DNA of 64,000 nucleotides from Bradyrhizobium iriomotense (GTDB lineage Bacteria; Pseudomonadota; Alphaproteobacteria; Rhizobiales; Xanthobacteraceae), in NCBI RefSeq assembly GCF_030160715.1, contig NZ_BSOW01000042.1:1-64000 (forward strand), read 5' to 3'. The notes under the pieces are model-generated. The model ran no database searches. It had not been told where the DNA came from and saw only the letters and a list, made by a program, of their open reading frames with translations. The translations under genes were made by a program, and so were the position numbers. Below, one piece after another: positions 1 to 8,717 of this stretch. Within the stretch, counting starts at the first letter, position 1. Every line of letters starts with the position of its first letter.

Positions 1-490
1 AGGCCCCGAACAGGCCGAGCAGCCCGTCGTCATTGGCGGAAAAGGCGGCGACGAGATCGCGCACCAGCGACATCACGCTGGCGCGCCGGGTGCGCTGGTC
101 CTCCTCGACCGGCGCATCGCCGCGGATGATGTGCCCGGCTAGACGCGAGGCCGTCTTCTCGGAGATCACCACGCAAGGCTCGCGCAGCACGTCGGCGAGG
201 AAGGCGATCAGCACCTGCCCGCGCTGGTTCAGCGCTTCGAGCTTGAAATTAATGCCTGATGTTTCGAGCTTGAGCGGCGGATCGGAGAAGCCGAGGTCAA
301 AGCTCTCGTAGCGGCCGGGCACGGTGGTGCCCGACGACAGCACCACGCCGCGGCGGCGGTCCAAGAGCTCCGTCAGCTCATCCAGCCGGTCCGCCGGGCC
401 GCAGTAATGCTGCGCGCTGCGTGCAATGAACAACCCGCGATGGGTGCTAAATTCACTGCGCTCCGGCACGGAGAAGACTGTTCTGTTCAT
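1..490 (-). CDS. trpE: Anthranilate synthase TrpE, N-terminal part (runs off the window)
   Basis: The minus-strand frame opens at the ATG at 490-488 and stays open to base 1, giving 163 residues. It begins MNRTVFSVPERSEF and contains RRRGVVLSSGTTVPGRYE and EEDQRTRRASVM, which I recognise as the start of the rhizobial anthranilate synthase TrpE(G). In rhizobia this is a fused large and glutaminase subunit that turns chorismate into anthranilate for tryptophan synthesis. A ribosome binding site (GGAGG) lies just upstream at 494-498. Only the N-terminus is visible, so whether the gene is intact or fused cannot be judged. It is a core-metabolism gene and may mark the flank of the accessory region. 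Confidence 0.88.
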   Translation of the reverse strand, partial: MNRTVFSVPERSEFSTHRGLFIARSAQHYCGPADRLDELTELLDRRRGVVLSSGTTVPGRYESFDLGFSDPPLKLETSGINFKLEALNQRGQVLIAFLADVLREPCVVISEKTASRLAGHIIRGDAPVEEDQRTRRASVMSLVRDLVAAFSANDDGLLGLFGA

Positions 491-540
491 GAGATCCTCC
501 ACCAAAACTTGTTCAGGAAACGCCGCACGAGAGGTGAACG

Positions 541-583
541 GGCCGCCGCACCTGGTACGCGCCTCTGTCTGTGATGCGGCCGC
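541..583 (-). promoter_or_regulatory. GC-rich inverted repeat in the trpE leader (possible attenuator relic)
   Basis: On the minus strand GGCGGCCGCA (583-574) can pair imperfectly with TGCGGCGGCC (550-541) about 50 bases before trpE. Rhizobial trpE genes are usually preceded by an attenuator with a short Trp-rich leader peptide. I see the hairpin-like arms but no run of Trp codons before them, so the attenuator may be decayed or the hairpin coincidental. Confidence 0.3.
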
Positions 584-1229
584 CTTCTCGCGCTCCATCC
601 AGAGCGTGCATCTGGATCTTCGTTTTCGGTTGTGCAGCCCCCACGAGATGCGCCATCCAAGTTGCGATCGAGCGTCGCAATCTGCCGGGTCGCCCTCGCC
701 GCAAGGTTATCGATTGGGAGGGGACAGCTAAATTCTGTGAACAACGCGAGTAACTGTTAAGGTAGATCTGGATGCTGATGATCCTACAAACTGACGTTGC
801 GTCACCTTCAAGCTATTAATCAGTCGTAATGATGTTCCACGAACGCGGGGGTCCTGATGCCAAGGTTGTGGAGGGCTCCTCGAGCTCGACGTAGTTCTCC
901 ATCACGCCGTCGTACTTCTCCGCAACCGCAATCAGTTCGGTAATGGCCGCATGGGCCGGCCTGACCGCTCGTGTTCTTTCTTGGTGATCTCAACGGTAGG
1001 CGCGGACGCAAGATTCATTTTGCATATGACATACTGCATCGGCGAAAACTCACTGCGGACTGGCTCGAAGGGCGACCCGCCGCCACCAAGGAAAGTTTCT
1101 GGCCCCATCCACCCCGACCGAGCCCCTTTCTGTAACACCCTGCCTCAGTCTTCAAATCTCGGGCTTAAAGCGAGCAACCGCTGCCAGACCTACGATCGCA
1201 GGTGTCTCCGTTCGGACTTGGGGGTGAAA
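584..1229. other. Intergenic, no gene recognised
   Basis: No reading frame here has recognisable motifs or a convincing start. The frames present are short and mutually overlapping. I see no promoter or repeat that I can support. Confidence 0.5.
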
Positions 1230-1259
1230 AGTCTCGCCACCTGATGGTGAATTGAAAGA

Positions 1260-1460
1260 AACCGCTGAGCTTGAAGAGATTACTTCATGATCCGCCGGCG
1301 TCTGGCCCGTTGTTGGAGCTTTATACTGCCGATGCTTGACGTGAAAGCCCACTTTCGCCCTCGCCGCGCGGTACGAACAGAGCTTGTTCGTGATCATCAT
1401 GCGCGGCGGCGTGCCGGCGGATTTCAAGAGCTGCTTCATCAGCCGCTGCGCCGCTAGCGG
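1260..1460 (-). pseudogene. IS6-family-like transposase fragment
   Basis: The minus strand reads AAQRLMKQLLKSAG followed by PPRMMITNKLCSYRAARAKV and HRQYKAP. This matches the pattern of IS6/IS26-type DDE transposases around the second Asp (RLMKKLLKKQG, VLVTDKLRSYGAA, EHRQHKGLNNRAEN). After HRQYK the frame shifts and similarity continues weakly. Both the N-terminal half and the C-terminal end are missing, so this is a dead remnant. The family call rests on this one block. Confidence 0.5.
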
Positions 1461-1744
1461 GAGCGCGGCGGCGGATCCGATGGGAGAACGCCTTGCCGAA
1501 TTGTCTTCCCCGCTAGCGCACAGTTTTCATAGCTCATGCCAATGCCTCGCGCCGCCAGCATCACCTGACCATGCCCTTGCGTTCGGGCCGCCTCGTCGAG
1601 GCGAGGCTTGATTCTAGAAGGCCGTAATTCCCTTGTTTTGTGGGGCGTGCGTCCGCACACACCTGTCGGGTCAACGAACGTCGCGCAACCGCTTAGAGCA
1701 GGACAGGGCATTAAAGTGACCGCCAGAGTTAGCTCGCACTGGAG
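1461..1744. other. Intergenic, nothing recognised
   Basis: No supported gene or site was found between the transposase remnant and the next minus-strand gene. Confidence 0.4.
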
Positions 1745-2332
1745 TTAATCGGACAGTGAAGATATGTAAATCTGATGCAATACGGTTGGTGTTCTAGCGT
1801 CATCGAATAGCACGGTGATGCCGGTGCTGCGAAGCCTGACTTGGACAACCGTGCCAGCCTTGTGAGCGAGATCGGGATACTGCAGAGCCCCAAGCCCGCT
1901 CATCTTAAAGCGAGTCCCTGCAAGCATGGCAGTCTTGCGACAGTTCCGGGAAGCTTCAATCCGGGAGTATGTTTGGCTAACGTGGTCCGATGTAAGCTCG
2001 AATCCTTGCCCTCTCGCCTTTGGAAATTCTGCCAACCGATCATCATGGGGTAGTGTAAGGTGAGAGCTGATATTGAAGTGAGGATACTTTCCTTTGATCC
2101 TCGGGTGAATTTCGGCCGCAACTTCAACGTCTGAGGATGAGATGTATCTGCCACCCCATTTTTCAATGATGTGTTTGATCGGGTGGGTTCTCTTTAGCGG
2201 TCCCTTCGTCTTGGTTTGCGCATCAAGCCATTCGTAGGCGATCCTGATGCAGTCGTCATGTTCGTGCACATTGACCTGTCGCTGATAGCGGACGTGCTTT
2301 TTGGCTTCGGTGATCTGTTGGGCGGTGAGCAT
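1745..2332 (-). CDS. Hypothetical protein, 195 aa, possibly chimeric
   Basis: This is an uninterrupted frame. The first ~110 residues (starting MLTAQQITEAKKHVRYQRQV and including EHDDCIRIAYEWLDAQ) look like ordinary coding sequence, but I do not recognise a family. The last ~60 residues (AGTRFKMSGLGALQYPDLAH, VVQVRLRSTGITVLFDDA, LHQIYI) resemble a small conserved rhizobial domain that usually starts with an MVGTRFKMS-like segment and occurs as a stand-alone short protein. The two parts are joined by a low-quality linker (SRIEASRNCRKTAM), so the gene may be a fusion of an older gene with a downstream small gene. Function unknown. Confidence 0.5.
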   Translation of the reverse strand: MLTAQQITEAKKHVRYQRQVNVHEHDDCIRIAYEWLDAQTKTKGPLKRTHPIKHIIEKWGGRYISSSDVEVAAEIHPRIKGKYPHFNISSHLTLPHDDRLAEFPKARGQGFELTSDHVSQTYSRIEASRNCRKTAMLAGTRFKMSGLGALQYPDLAHKAGTVVQVRLRSTGITVLFDDARTPTVLHQIYISSLSD

Positions 2333-3336
2333 GCTGTCGACGATCCCTCTAGCCGGTTCGATGAAGCAGATATGAAGCAGAGTAAGGTTCGATCCACGCC
2401 CCTGGTCATTTTTGACTATGCTTTTCCGATGGTCACGGCCGAAAGATTAGCACCGATCCGCAATTGGAGTACTACCAAAGCCGGCAGGTCTTCGTAAATC
2501 ACGACGCGTCTGAAGCGCTCCCGATAACCGCGCGAAGTGACCGGCTTCGTATCAATCGGCCCTTTGATAACGGGTTGTTGTCAACTCTCTTCTTGAAGCC
2601 ATTCGAGAAGGCGATAGCGCTCGGCCCGTCGGAGCGCGTCGCGGGATGGCGCGGACGGGGCGAGCGCGGCTGGTAGAGGTCAGCTCGTACCAGTAGGCCA
2701 ATTAGCTGTCGCCTAGCTCAATGCGATCAGTTGCCTGACGCTCGGGTGATGGTCCTTTCTGAGATCACAAGCGCCTCGCGGCGCGAGACGGCGGATCGCC
2801 TGCCAGTTTTGATTTGCCGGCGATCCGCCGCCAGATCGGGTGCCACAGTTCGACGCGACGCCGCCGCAGAGGCGTGCTGGTGCGCGGCAACAGCGTGAGT
2901 TACTGTGGCGCGCTTTCTTGCGTTTGGGATCTTGGTTTAACGATTCCGTGATTACCTGGCGGACGCTTATTCAGCACGACGCGGCCGCGAGAACCTATTT
3001 GAGCATGTTCAAAGTCGAAGTAGTCCCGCCTGAAGCTGTGCAATACCCTTGCCACCCAACCATCCCGGTAGGTGCCCTGCCTGGTCTTTTCGGGGATGAT
3101 CCGACGCGGATAAGGTCCAGCAAGGGCGAATGTTTGGGAGTGCGGTCGACGTCTTTGCGTTAGGAGTGTCTCGGCAGGATTGTCAGCGACCTACCTTGGG
3201 GGCGTCGACGGCGAGAACGGAGTGCTCGGCTCGCTTGGCGAGGGTTGAGCAGACTATTTGAGGTGACGCACAAGCTCGGCCCGGTGATCTCGCGGCTGGT
3301 CGCGACAAGCCAAGGCGAAAATCTCATAAGAGCGCC
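2333..3336. other. About 1 kb without a supported gene
   Basis: No recognisable coding sequence. The only structure I can support is the short repeat motif at 3055-3075, which recurs three more times in the window. The open frame at about 2840-3163 runs through this repeat and looks like chance. Confidence 0.45.
3055..3075 (+). repeat. Copy 1 of the CAACCA-TCC-GGTAGGTGCC motif
   Basis: The sequence CAACCATCCCGGTAGGTGCC occurs here. Close relatives occur at 33400-33420, 43461-43479 (minus strand) and 46518-46538. In the last two places the motif begins a longer conserved block that ends in paired stem-loops. Here only the first motif is obvious. Confidence 0.55.
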
Positions 3337-3621
3337 ATGCAGCGGCGGCTTTCGAAGCGGATGGCCATCACGACAAATTCGGATATCTTGCGCCATTTTA
3401 GACCCGGGCCGGAGATTGCGTCACTACCAAAGTGGGGCTGGATGTTCGCTCTCGGCGTAGTGTATCTGATCACTGGCGTCGTGGCGCTCAGTAGCGTTGC
3501 GCTCGCGACCGTGGCGAGTGTGCTATTAGTTGGGGTGATGATGATCATCGCCGGCGCTGCGATCGCGCACTTTCGCTCCTTGCTTCGCCTTCGTCTATCG
3601 CGGCTTTCTCTGTCTTGGTGA
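3337..3621 (+). pseudogene. Truncated HdeD-like (DUF308) membrane protein
   Basis: Translation from the ATG at 3337 or 3361 gives a segment typical of HdeD-family acid-stress membrane proteins: KWGWMFALGVVYLITGVVAL followed by ATVASVLLVGVMMIIAG. HdeD proteins have six transmembrane helices and about 180-200 residues. Here only the first two helices remain, and after IAGAAIAHF the frame enters a low-quality Arg/Leu-rich tail. The gene is therefore a 5' fragment and unlikely to be functional. Confidence 0.6.
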
Positions 3622-3690
3622 GACACGCGCGACAAAAGGAGCACCTCACGTCGTTTTAGCCTGCCATGAAGCTGCCCCAGGCGCACGAGC

Positions 3691-4245
3691 TCACTTGGCC
3701 AAGTGGAGAGCTCCAGCCTCGTCTGCCAGCCGCTTCTCGTAGAAGATCACTGCATATCCGTGCAGCGTCCCTTCCCTGCAGCGAACATAGTCCGCGGTCT
3801 CATAAAGCCTTTGCGCACCTAGTTGGATGCTTGTCGTATCCAGCACTATCCACTTGACCCCCCTGGCGACCGCCCTCGATTCCAATTCACGAAGGAGTCT
3901 CCTTCCAAACCCTCGTCGTCGAAAGGCCGGATCGACGCGCATGCGCTTCAGCTGTGCGACATCAGCATCGACAGGCTTCAATCCTCCCATAGCGACGAGT
4001 CGCGAACCAATATGGGCAAGTAAGAAGTCACCGCCGGGCTTTATGTATACTTCGGAGATATTGCGCAAGTCATCTTCCCACGCCCCTTCCGGGCCGCGCA
4101 CGCCACCAGCCTCCGATGCGGCTCTATGCAGATGCCATACATCATCGGCATCTCCTAGCTCGAACCGACGAAAGATCATCTCGTCTTGAGAAATCGACAT
4201 CGGCTGCCGACTGGCCTTGGCGGCCTCCGCCTCTCCCGTCATCAT
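3691..4245 (-). CDS. GNAT family N-acetyltransferase
   Basis: This is a protein of 184 aa from the ATG at 4245, which has GGAG (RC of 4251-4254) five bases upstream. The frame is open further upstream but that stretch overlaps the preceding gene. The GNAT core is clear: beta strands FLLAHIGSRLVAMGGLKPV, then the acetyl-CoA loop LKRMRVDPAFRRRGFGRRLL (R/Q-x-x-G-x-G/A type) and the C-terminal GAQRLYETADYV motif. Such enzymes move an acetyl group from acetyl-CoA to an amine. The substrate is unknown. It is the last gene of a three-gene minus-strand operon, 31 bases after the heme-protein gene, so it may modify the pathway product or confer self-protection. Confidence 0.8.
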   Translation of the reverse strand: MMTGEAEAAKASRQPMSISQDEMIFRRFELGDADDVWHLHRAASEAGGVRGPEGAWEDDLRNISEVYIKPGGDFLLAHIGSRLVAMGGLKPVDADVAQLKRMRVDPAFRRRGFGRRLLRELESRAVARGVKWIVLDTTSIQLGAQRLYETADYVRCREGTLHGYAVIFYEKRLADEAGALHLAK

Positions 4246-4276
4246 CTTTTCTCCTACGCAAGGAGCCGCCTCGGGC

Positions 4277-5476
4277 TTACCGAGGCGCCGTCGGCAACAG
4301 TCTCTGCAAAAGGACAGCGTCGATACTTTCCGATGCCTCAACTCCGACAACCGGTCGACCGGGCTCAACCGTATACTTCAAAGCAGTACTATGGTGCATC
4401 AGGGTAAATCGATCCAGCGCACGAACACAGGAGGCCCGCAGCATCCTGATTTCACTGTTGCCGTGCTCTATGACGGGCGAAATGGTTGAAAATCGAGGAA
4501 AGTCCGCTTTTCCTTCTAGCCAATCCGGCTTGAGCCATGCGTCTTCTTTGTTCGGCGACAACCAGCGGAACACCTCATGAATGTACGCTTGCGGGTAGTA
4601 CTCGGACAGCCGATATAGATCCGAAAAATATTGCGGTTTCTGGAGGAAAAGCTCTTCGCCGATCAGCAGCACTGAGGCAGCCACAATACGGCCAGAGAAT
4701 CTGCCGCTCGGGCCAAGCCTATCCTTGTAAGGATTCTTTCCGTAAAACACGCGGAACTGACCAAATAGATCCGGCGACATATGTTCATGAAAGCGTGTCA
4801 GAACATGATTCGCGGTCTCAAGGTGCTTCATGCACAGCGCAAGACGTTGACGCGCGTCAGCGTCAGCAACATCTCGCAACTCGAGTAGAGCATCGATCGC
4901 TAACTGCAATTCGCCTTCGATGAGTTGATGGCCTAAGCAAAAATCTCGTTCCTCGACCCCGGCCGCTCCAAGGCAGTATACACGCGGATCAGTCTGCACC
5001 GGATTCGTAAGTATCATATCCTCATAGGAGAGGACCTCAATGCCAGGCTGCCGCTGGCGGGATAAGCGGGCAAGACGACTTAAGCCCTCCCCTACCGTCA
5101 ATTCGGCATCCCCGGGATGGAGGCCCGCAAACGCGGACATGTGATAAGCACAATTGGTGAGATATTGGATGTCTGTCTTGGCAACCTCGAACTCGGCGTG
5201 CGGCAGCCCCCGTAACAGCGCTTCATAGTCCGTGTCCGCCACAATCGCCCTGATACTGCGACCGAGGGCTCTAACCGCTTCATCCCGCCGCTCGCTGCAT
5301 TTGATCTGCGCGATCTCGTGTGGCAGCTCATCGACGACAAAGTCGCTGAATCGCCCAAGCGGTCGTTTTCGTTGGCGACGATCAATGCGATCGGTCACAC
5401 GAGAAAATATGTCCTGCGCGCAGTTGCGCGGCGATTCTTGGGCAGAAGGCGAAATACTGGCGGCCATAGCGAGCAC
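4277..5476 (-). CDS. PrnB/indoleamine-2,3-dioxygenase superfamily-like protein
   Basis: This is a protein of up to 399 aa. The frame can start at GTG 5476, directly after the TGA of the radical SAM gene, or at ATG 5467, so translation is probably coupled. The central part (LTNPVQTDP, a helical Glu/Leu-rich segment, then TRFHEHMSPDLFGQFRVFYG and a GPSGRFSGRI loop) resembles the PrnB branch of the heme dioxygenase superfamily, where the matching pieces are WNP, a YRFISPQVFYDELRPFY-like helix and a GP-rich loop. A His pair at residues 361-362 near the C-terminus lies close to where PrnB has its heme ligand, but the alignment there is uncertain. PrnB itself rearranges a chlorinated tryptophan in pyrrolnitrin synthesis. 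Superfamily membership is my inference from memory of the pattern; the substrate is unknown. Confidence 0.5.
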   Translation of the reverse strand: MLAMAASISPSAQESPRNCAQDIFSRVTDRIDRRQRKRPLGRFSDFVVDELPHEIAQIKCSERRDEAVRALGRSIRAIVADTDYEALLRGLPHAEFEVAKTDIQYLTNCAYHMSAFAGLHPGDAELTVGEGLSRLARLSRQRQPGIEVLSYEDMILTNPVQTDPRVYCLGAAGVEERDFCLGHQLIEGELQLAIDALLELRDVADADARQRLALCMKHLETANHVLTRFHEHMSPDLFGQFRVFYGKNPYKDRLGPSGRFSGRIVAASVLLIGEELFLQKPQYFSDLYRLSEYYPQAYIHEVFRWLSPNKEDAWLKPDWLEGKADFPRFSTISPVIEHGNSEIRMLRASCVRALDRFTLMHHSTALKYTVEPGRPVVGVEASESIDAVLLQRLLPTAPR

Positions 5477-6961
5477 TCACCGGCCCTGGCCGAAAATAGC
5501 TTGCATTTCCGCAGTCGCCCCGTATCGGGCGGCCGGTGAGTAGTCGTGCTTCTCGATGAGATCAGTTCGTTTATCTAAGATCCTGCTATCGGTCCGCGCG
5601 ACCCGCTCAAGCACCTCGTTGGAGAAAAATTGCAGCGATACCGCTCCGGAATTGATAATGCCAGCGGTGGTTAACGTCAGCACGCCTTCGCTTGAAATAC
5701 TGACGAGTCCCGCCTCAGTCAGTTTTTTGATCTCGCGACGAAAGTATTGTTGCATGGACACTCCAAATTCCCTCTCGAAGCGGGCGAGCGTCACTCCACT
5801 ACTTCGCAACGCGAGCATCACCGTTCTGCGCATCAGATCGTCTTGCGTCAGGACGACACCCTTCCACACTGGCTTCGCGCCAGACTCAACCCTGTGTAAG
5901 TAGCGATCTAAATCTGCCTCGTTGTAGAATTGGCACTGACTCATGTAGCCAAACCCGCCAACCCCAAACGGGATCAGATTATTGTCGTTCCAGGAATCGT
6001 ATTTGCGGCGCTGCTGAACAGAGTGCGGCTGCGACTTCTTGGTCCAATAGAAGATTGGCCCATGGCGATAGCCAAGTCTCGTGAGGATGTGCTCAGCCAT
6101 GAAATGCATGATGATGCGCTCCTTCGCCCCAGCGAATTGGTATCGTCCTCTGCTCAAATGGCGAGCTACGGGGTCCGTGGATTTGAACAACAATGGGAAG
6201 ATATTGAACTTCTCCACTCCCATATCCAAAAGACCGATGAGCGAATCATACCAACTTCGAAGCGTTTGCTGCGGCAAACCGTAGATAAGGTCCAGCGACA
6301 GATTTTGAACGTCCATCCTATTCAGCAATTCAACCAGCTGTCTCACCTCGTCCACACCGTGCCCGCGGTTCAATATTCGCAAAATATTCTGATCAAGACT
6401 TTGAACCCCCAGCACGAAGCGGTTTACGCCGTTTTTGAGTAGGGTGGTTATGCGATCTGCTGCGTCCACCTGCTTTCCAAGAGAGGGATGCAATTCGAAA
6501 CTCACTTCGGACTTCGATAGATCAAAGCGCTGCTTGATCATGTCAAATAGCGTTTCGAGTTGTGGATTGGTCAAGATTGAGGGGGTGCCACCTCCAAAGA
6601 ACGCCGTCTCAATAGACCTGCCGGCAAGCGCAGCGTCCGACCAACTCATCTCTTTGTCTAGAGCCGCCAGGTAACGCTCCACACGTCCGGAACGCGGATT
6701 GATTTCCTTGGCGAAGTGACAGAATGTGCAATACTGATTGCAGAAGGGTATGTGAAAGTAGAGATCAATCGACGACGTAATCTCACCCAGCAATTTTTCG
6801 GCCTTCAGCTCGCCCATCGCTTTGAGAGGTGGATATGTGCCGACAAGATAATCGTTGTAGGTGTCAAGGTGCAGTTTTCGCGACCTCAGCATGTCGAGGT
6901 TAATGTCGTACGAGCGGTCGATCGCGAACTCCAGGGCCTCGGAGTAGCTAGGCGCGAGCAT
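5477..6961 (-). CDS. HemN-like radical SAM protein
   Basis: This is a protein of 494 aa starting at ATG 6961 with AAGGAG upstream. The iron-sulfur motif is FCNQYCTFCHF (Cys74, Cys78, Cys81), preceded by LYFHIP as in HemN/HemW. FFGGGTPS and the later EVSFELHPS and RFVLGVQSLDQNILRILNRG segments are the conserved SAM-binding parts of the coproporphyrinogen III dehydrogenase family. A C-terminal winged-helix HemN domain follows (GVTLARFEREFGVSMQQYF, LTEAGLVS). It is not the housekeeping HemN in appearance, since it sits in an accessory operon with a heme-protein gene and an acetyltransferase. HemN-like enzymes also act as methyltransferases, cyclopropanases or heme-degrading enzymes, so the reaction cannot be named. 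Confidence 0.8.
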   Translation of the reverse strand: MLAPSYSEALEFAIDRSYDINLDMLRSRKLHLDTYNDYLVGTYPPLKAMGELKAEKLLGEITSSIDLYFHIPFCNQYCTFCHFAKEINPRSGRVERYLAALDKEMSWSDAALAGRSIETAFFGGGTPSILTNPQLETLFDMIKQRFDLSKSEVSFELHPSLGKQVDAADRITTLLKNGVNRFVLGVQSLDQNILRILNRGHGVDEVRQLVELLNRMDVQNLSLDLIYGLPQQTLRSWYDSLIGLLDMGVEKFNIFPLLFKSTDPVARHLSRGRYQFAGAKERIIMHFMAEHILTRLGYRHGPIFYWTKKSQPHSVQQRRKYDSWNDNNLIPFGVGGFGYMSQCQFYNEADLDRYLHRVESGAKPVWKGVVLTQDDLMRRTVMLALRSSGVTLARFEREFGVSMQQYFRREIKKLTEAGLVSISSEGVLTLTTAGIINSGAVSLQFFSNEVLERVARTDSRILDKRTDLIEKHDYSPAARYGATAEMQAIFGQGR

Positions 6962-7914
6962 TCTTTGGACTCCTTTTGCTTCCGTGTGAAGGCAGGGCGC
7001 GACGACACATAAATGTCAGAGAGGCGACTTTCTGTTTGGGGTCGATGAGAATCTGCGCAATTCGAGCAGCGCGGATTCTCGGCCCCGCTCCACGCTGATC
7101 ACATCCTGCGTTGCCATCTTCTCGGCGGGCATCTAGGTGACGGTCATACTTCGGCACGACTAACGACAGCAGCACCCCCATGCCGCAGCGCCTCCCAGAC
7201 GGATCACGCTCACGGGGCAGCATCCATCGCATTGATTTGCGACCAATCGAGCACACGCATTTCAAAACCTGGACACCGAGACCACCACATGTTGCGAAAC
7301 TTCCTATTCGTATCCAGCAATTGGCGTGCCATCAAAGACGGCCCGCGTGTCTTGCTAGAAGATGAGCAAATACTATCTGCCTACGCTCTGCAGCACCGGG
7401 GCCGACTTGCGTGTAAGCGTTCGGTTCTGGACACAAGCGTCTAGAACCGAACATGGCTGAACACGACGACACGAAAAGTGTTGACCGATGATGGTCTCTC
7501 CCAACCCGGACTTGGGCGTCTGCTCGAGAATGTTCTGCAACGGCGGAGCTTACGACCCTGAGCACTCTCCTTTTGTAGGCGATTTTCTCCGCTCCGCTCT
7601 ATGGCAGGAAGCTGAAGTTACGTTTCATCCGGCGTTGGCTAGTGGAGAACCGCCAGCGCCACCCATTGACACTTGTCCTAGCGCTGTGTGTGCGCTGCGC
7701 AAGATCACCTCCTGCCGCGATACCGCGATCGCGCTCGGGAATGCGGCGTCGACAAAAGACGATTTGCAGAAACTTGGTAGAATAGCTGCGCTTGATGAAC
7801 GTGACTCATTTCTTGCACGTCTTGTCAGTCTCCAGCCTCGGCAAGGCAATGAAAGGGCGGGCAGATTCAGCCAATAACGGTCCTGGGTACACGCTCAGCA
7901 GTCTTGAGAACGAA
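6962..7914. other. Long leader and intergenic region between the radical SAM operon and the peroxiredoxin gene
   Basis: This holds the sigma-54 promoter of the minus-strand operon (7317-7331), leaving a leader of roughly 340 bases before the radical SAM gene. A short plus-strand frame at 7290-7410 (LRNFLFVSSNWRAIKDGPR, LLEDEQILSAYALQHRG) looks protein-like but I do not recognise it, and it lacks a good start. No perfect TGT-N10-ACA NifA site was found. Confidence 0.45.
7317..7331 (-). promoter_or_regulatory. Sigma-54 (-24/-12) promoter of the radical SAM operon
   Basis: The minus strand reads TGGCACGCCAATTGC, an exact match to the RpoN consensus TGGCACG-N4-TTGC with correct spacing. It points toward the radical SAM gene at 6961. 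In rhizobia such promoters are mostly activated by NifA in low oxygen. I could not find a clean NifA upstream site (TGT-N10-ACA), so the activator is inferred. Confidence 0.7.
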
Positions 7915-7929
7915 TGGCATATGGCTTGC
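7915..7929 (+). promoter_or_regulatory. Sigma-54 (-24/-12) promoter of the peroxiredoxin gene
   Basis: TGGCATATGGCTTGC keeps the essential GG and GC pairs with the right spacing and lies 52 bases before the ATG at 7981. It differs from the consensus at the C and G after TGGCA. The position and orientation support its use. The related rhizobial peroxiredoxin gene prxS in Rhizobium etli is known to be NifA/RpoN-dependent. Confidence 0.65.
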
Positions 7930-7980
7930 TTCGCTGATGCCCGAATCGTGCCCTTCCCGGATAAAGTATGTGAGAACAGA

Positions 7981-8547
7981 ATGCTTGGAATTGGAAGTAA
8001 GTTACCGTCGTTCGAAATTACCGGCGTCAAACCCGGCTTTCACGCGCAGGAAGAGAACGGTCAGAGCGCGTTTGAGACGCTGACTGAAAGGAGCTTTCCT
8101 GGGCAATGGAAGATCATCTTCTTTTACCCTAAGGATTTCACCTTCGTCTGTCCGACAGAAATCGCCGAGTTTGGCCGCTTGTCCAAGGATTTCACCGAGC
8201 GTGATGCGGTCGTGCTGGGCGGCTCGACCGACAACGAGTTCTGCAAGCTAGCCTGGCGGCGCGAGCACAAGGACCTGCATCATCTGCCCATATGGCAGTT
8301 CGCGGACACCAAGGGCGCGCTGGTTGATGGACTTGGCGTTCGGGCGCCCGAGGGGGTCGCCAACCGCTATACTTTCATCGTCGCCCCCGACAACAGCATA
8401 CAGCATGTCTATGCTACCACCCCGAATGTTGGCCGCAGCCCAAAGGACACCCTGCGTGTGCTGGATGCGCTGCAGACCGACGAGCTCTGTCCGTGCAATC
8501 GCGAGATTGGCGGGGAAACGCTGAAGGCCGGCTGCGTCATACCATGA
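7981..8547 (+). CDS. Peroxiredoxin (AhpC/PrxS type)
   Basis: This is a protein of 188 aa from ATG 7981 (MLGIGSKLPSFEITGVKPGF). The frame is open further upstream, but the family starts at this Met and the promoter lies inside the longer frame. The peroxidatic Cys is in FYPKDFTFVCPTEIAEFG. The C-terminus has ELCPCNREIGGETL, the paired Cys arrangement seen in AhpC proteins that work with AhpD-like reductants. The enzyme reduces hydrogen peroxide and organic peroxides in the cytoplasm. The -24/-12 promoter suggests expression in nodules, where it would protect nitrogen-fixing cells. No ahpD follows. The product of a housekeeping ahpC probably exists elsewhere. Confidence 0.9.
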   Translation: MLGIGSKLPSFEITGVKPGFHAQEENGQSAFETLTERSFPGQWKIIFFYPKDFTFVCPTEIAEFGRLSKDFTERDAVVLGGSTDNEFCKLAWRREHKDLHHLPIWQFADTKGALVDGLGVRAPEGVANRYTFIVAPDNSIQHVYATTPNVGRSPKDTLRVLDALQTDELCPCNREIGGETLKAGCVIP

Positions 8548-8717
8548 ACTGAGGAGGTGAATGTCCAGCGGGCGCTTCGCATCAGCCGCCCACATGTCGA
8601 TGGGCCTATGTTTCGGCTTTCCAAGACTTCAGTCCCACTCGCAAATCAGGCGTCGCACCATTCGAATTGTAGGGCTATTGACAAACAATTTGAATGAAAG
8701 TCAGCTTGCGCTTCGCA

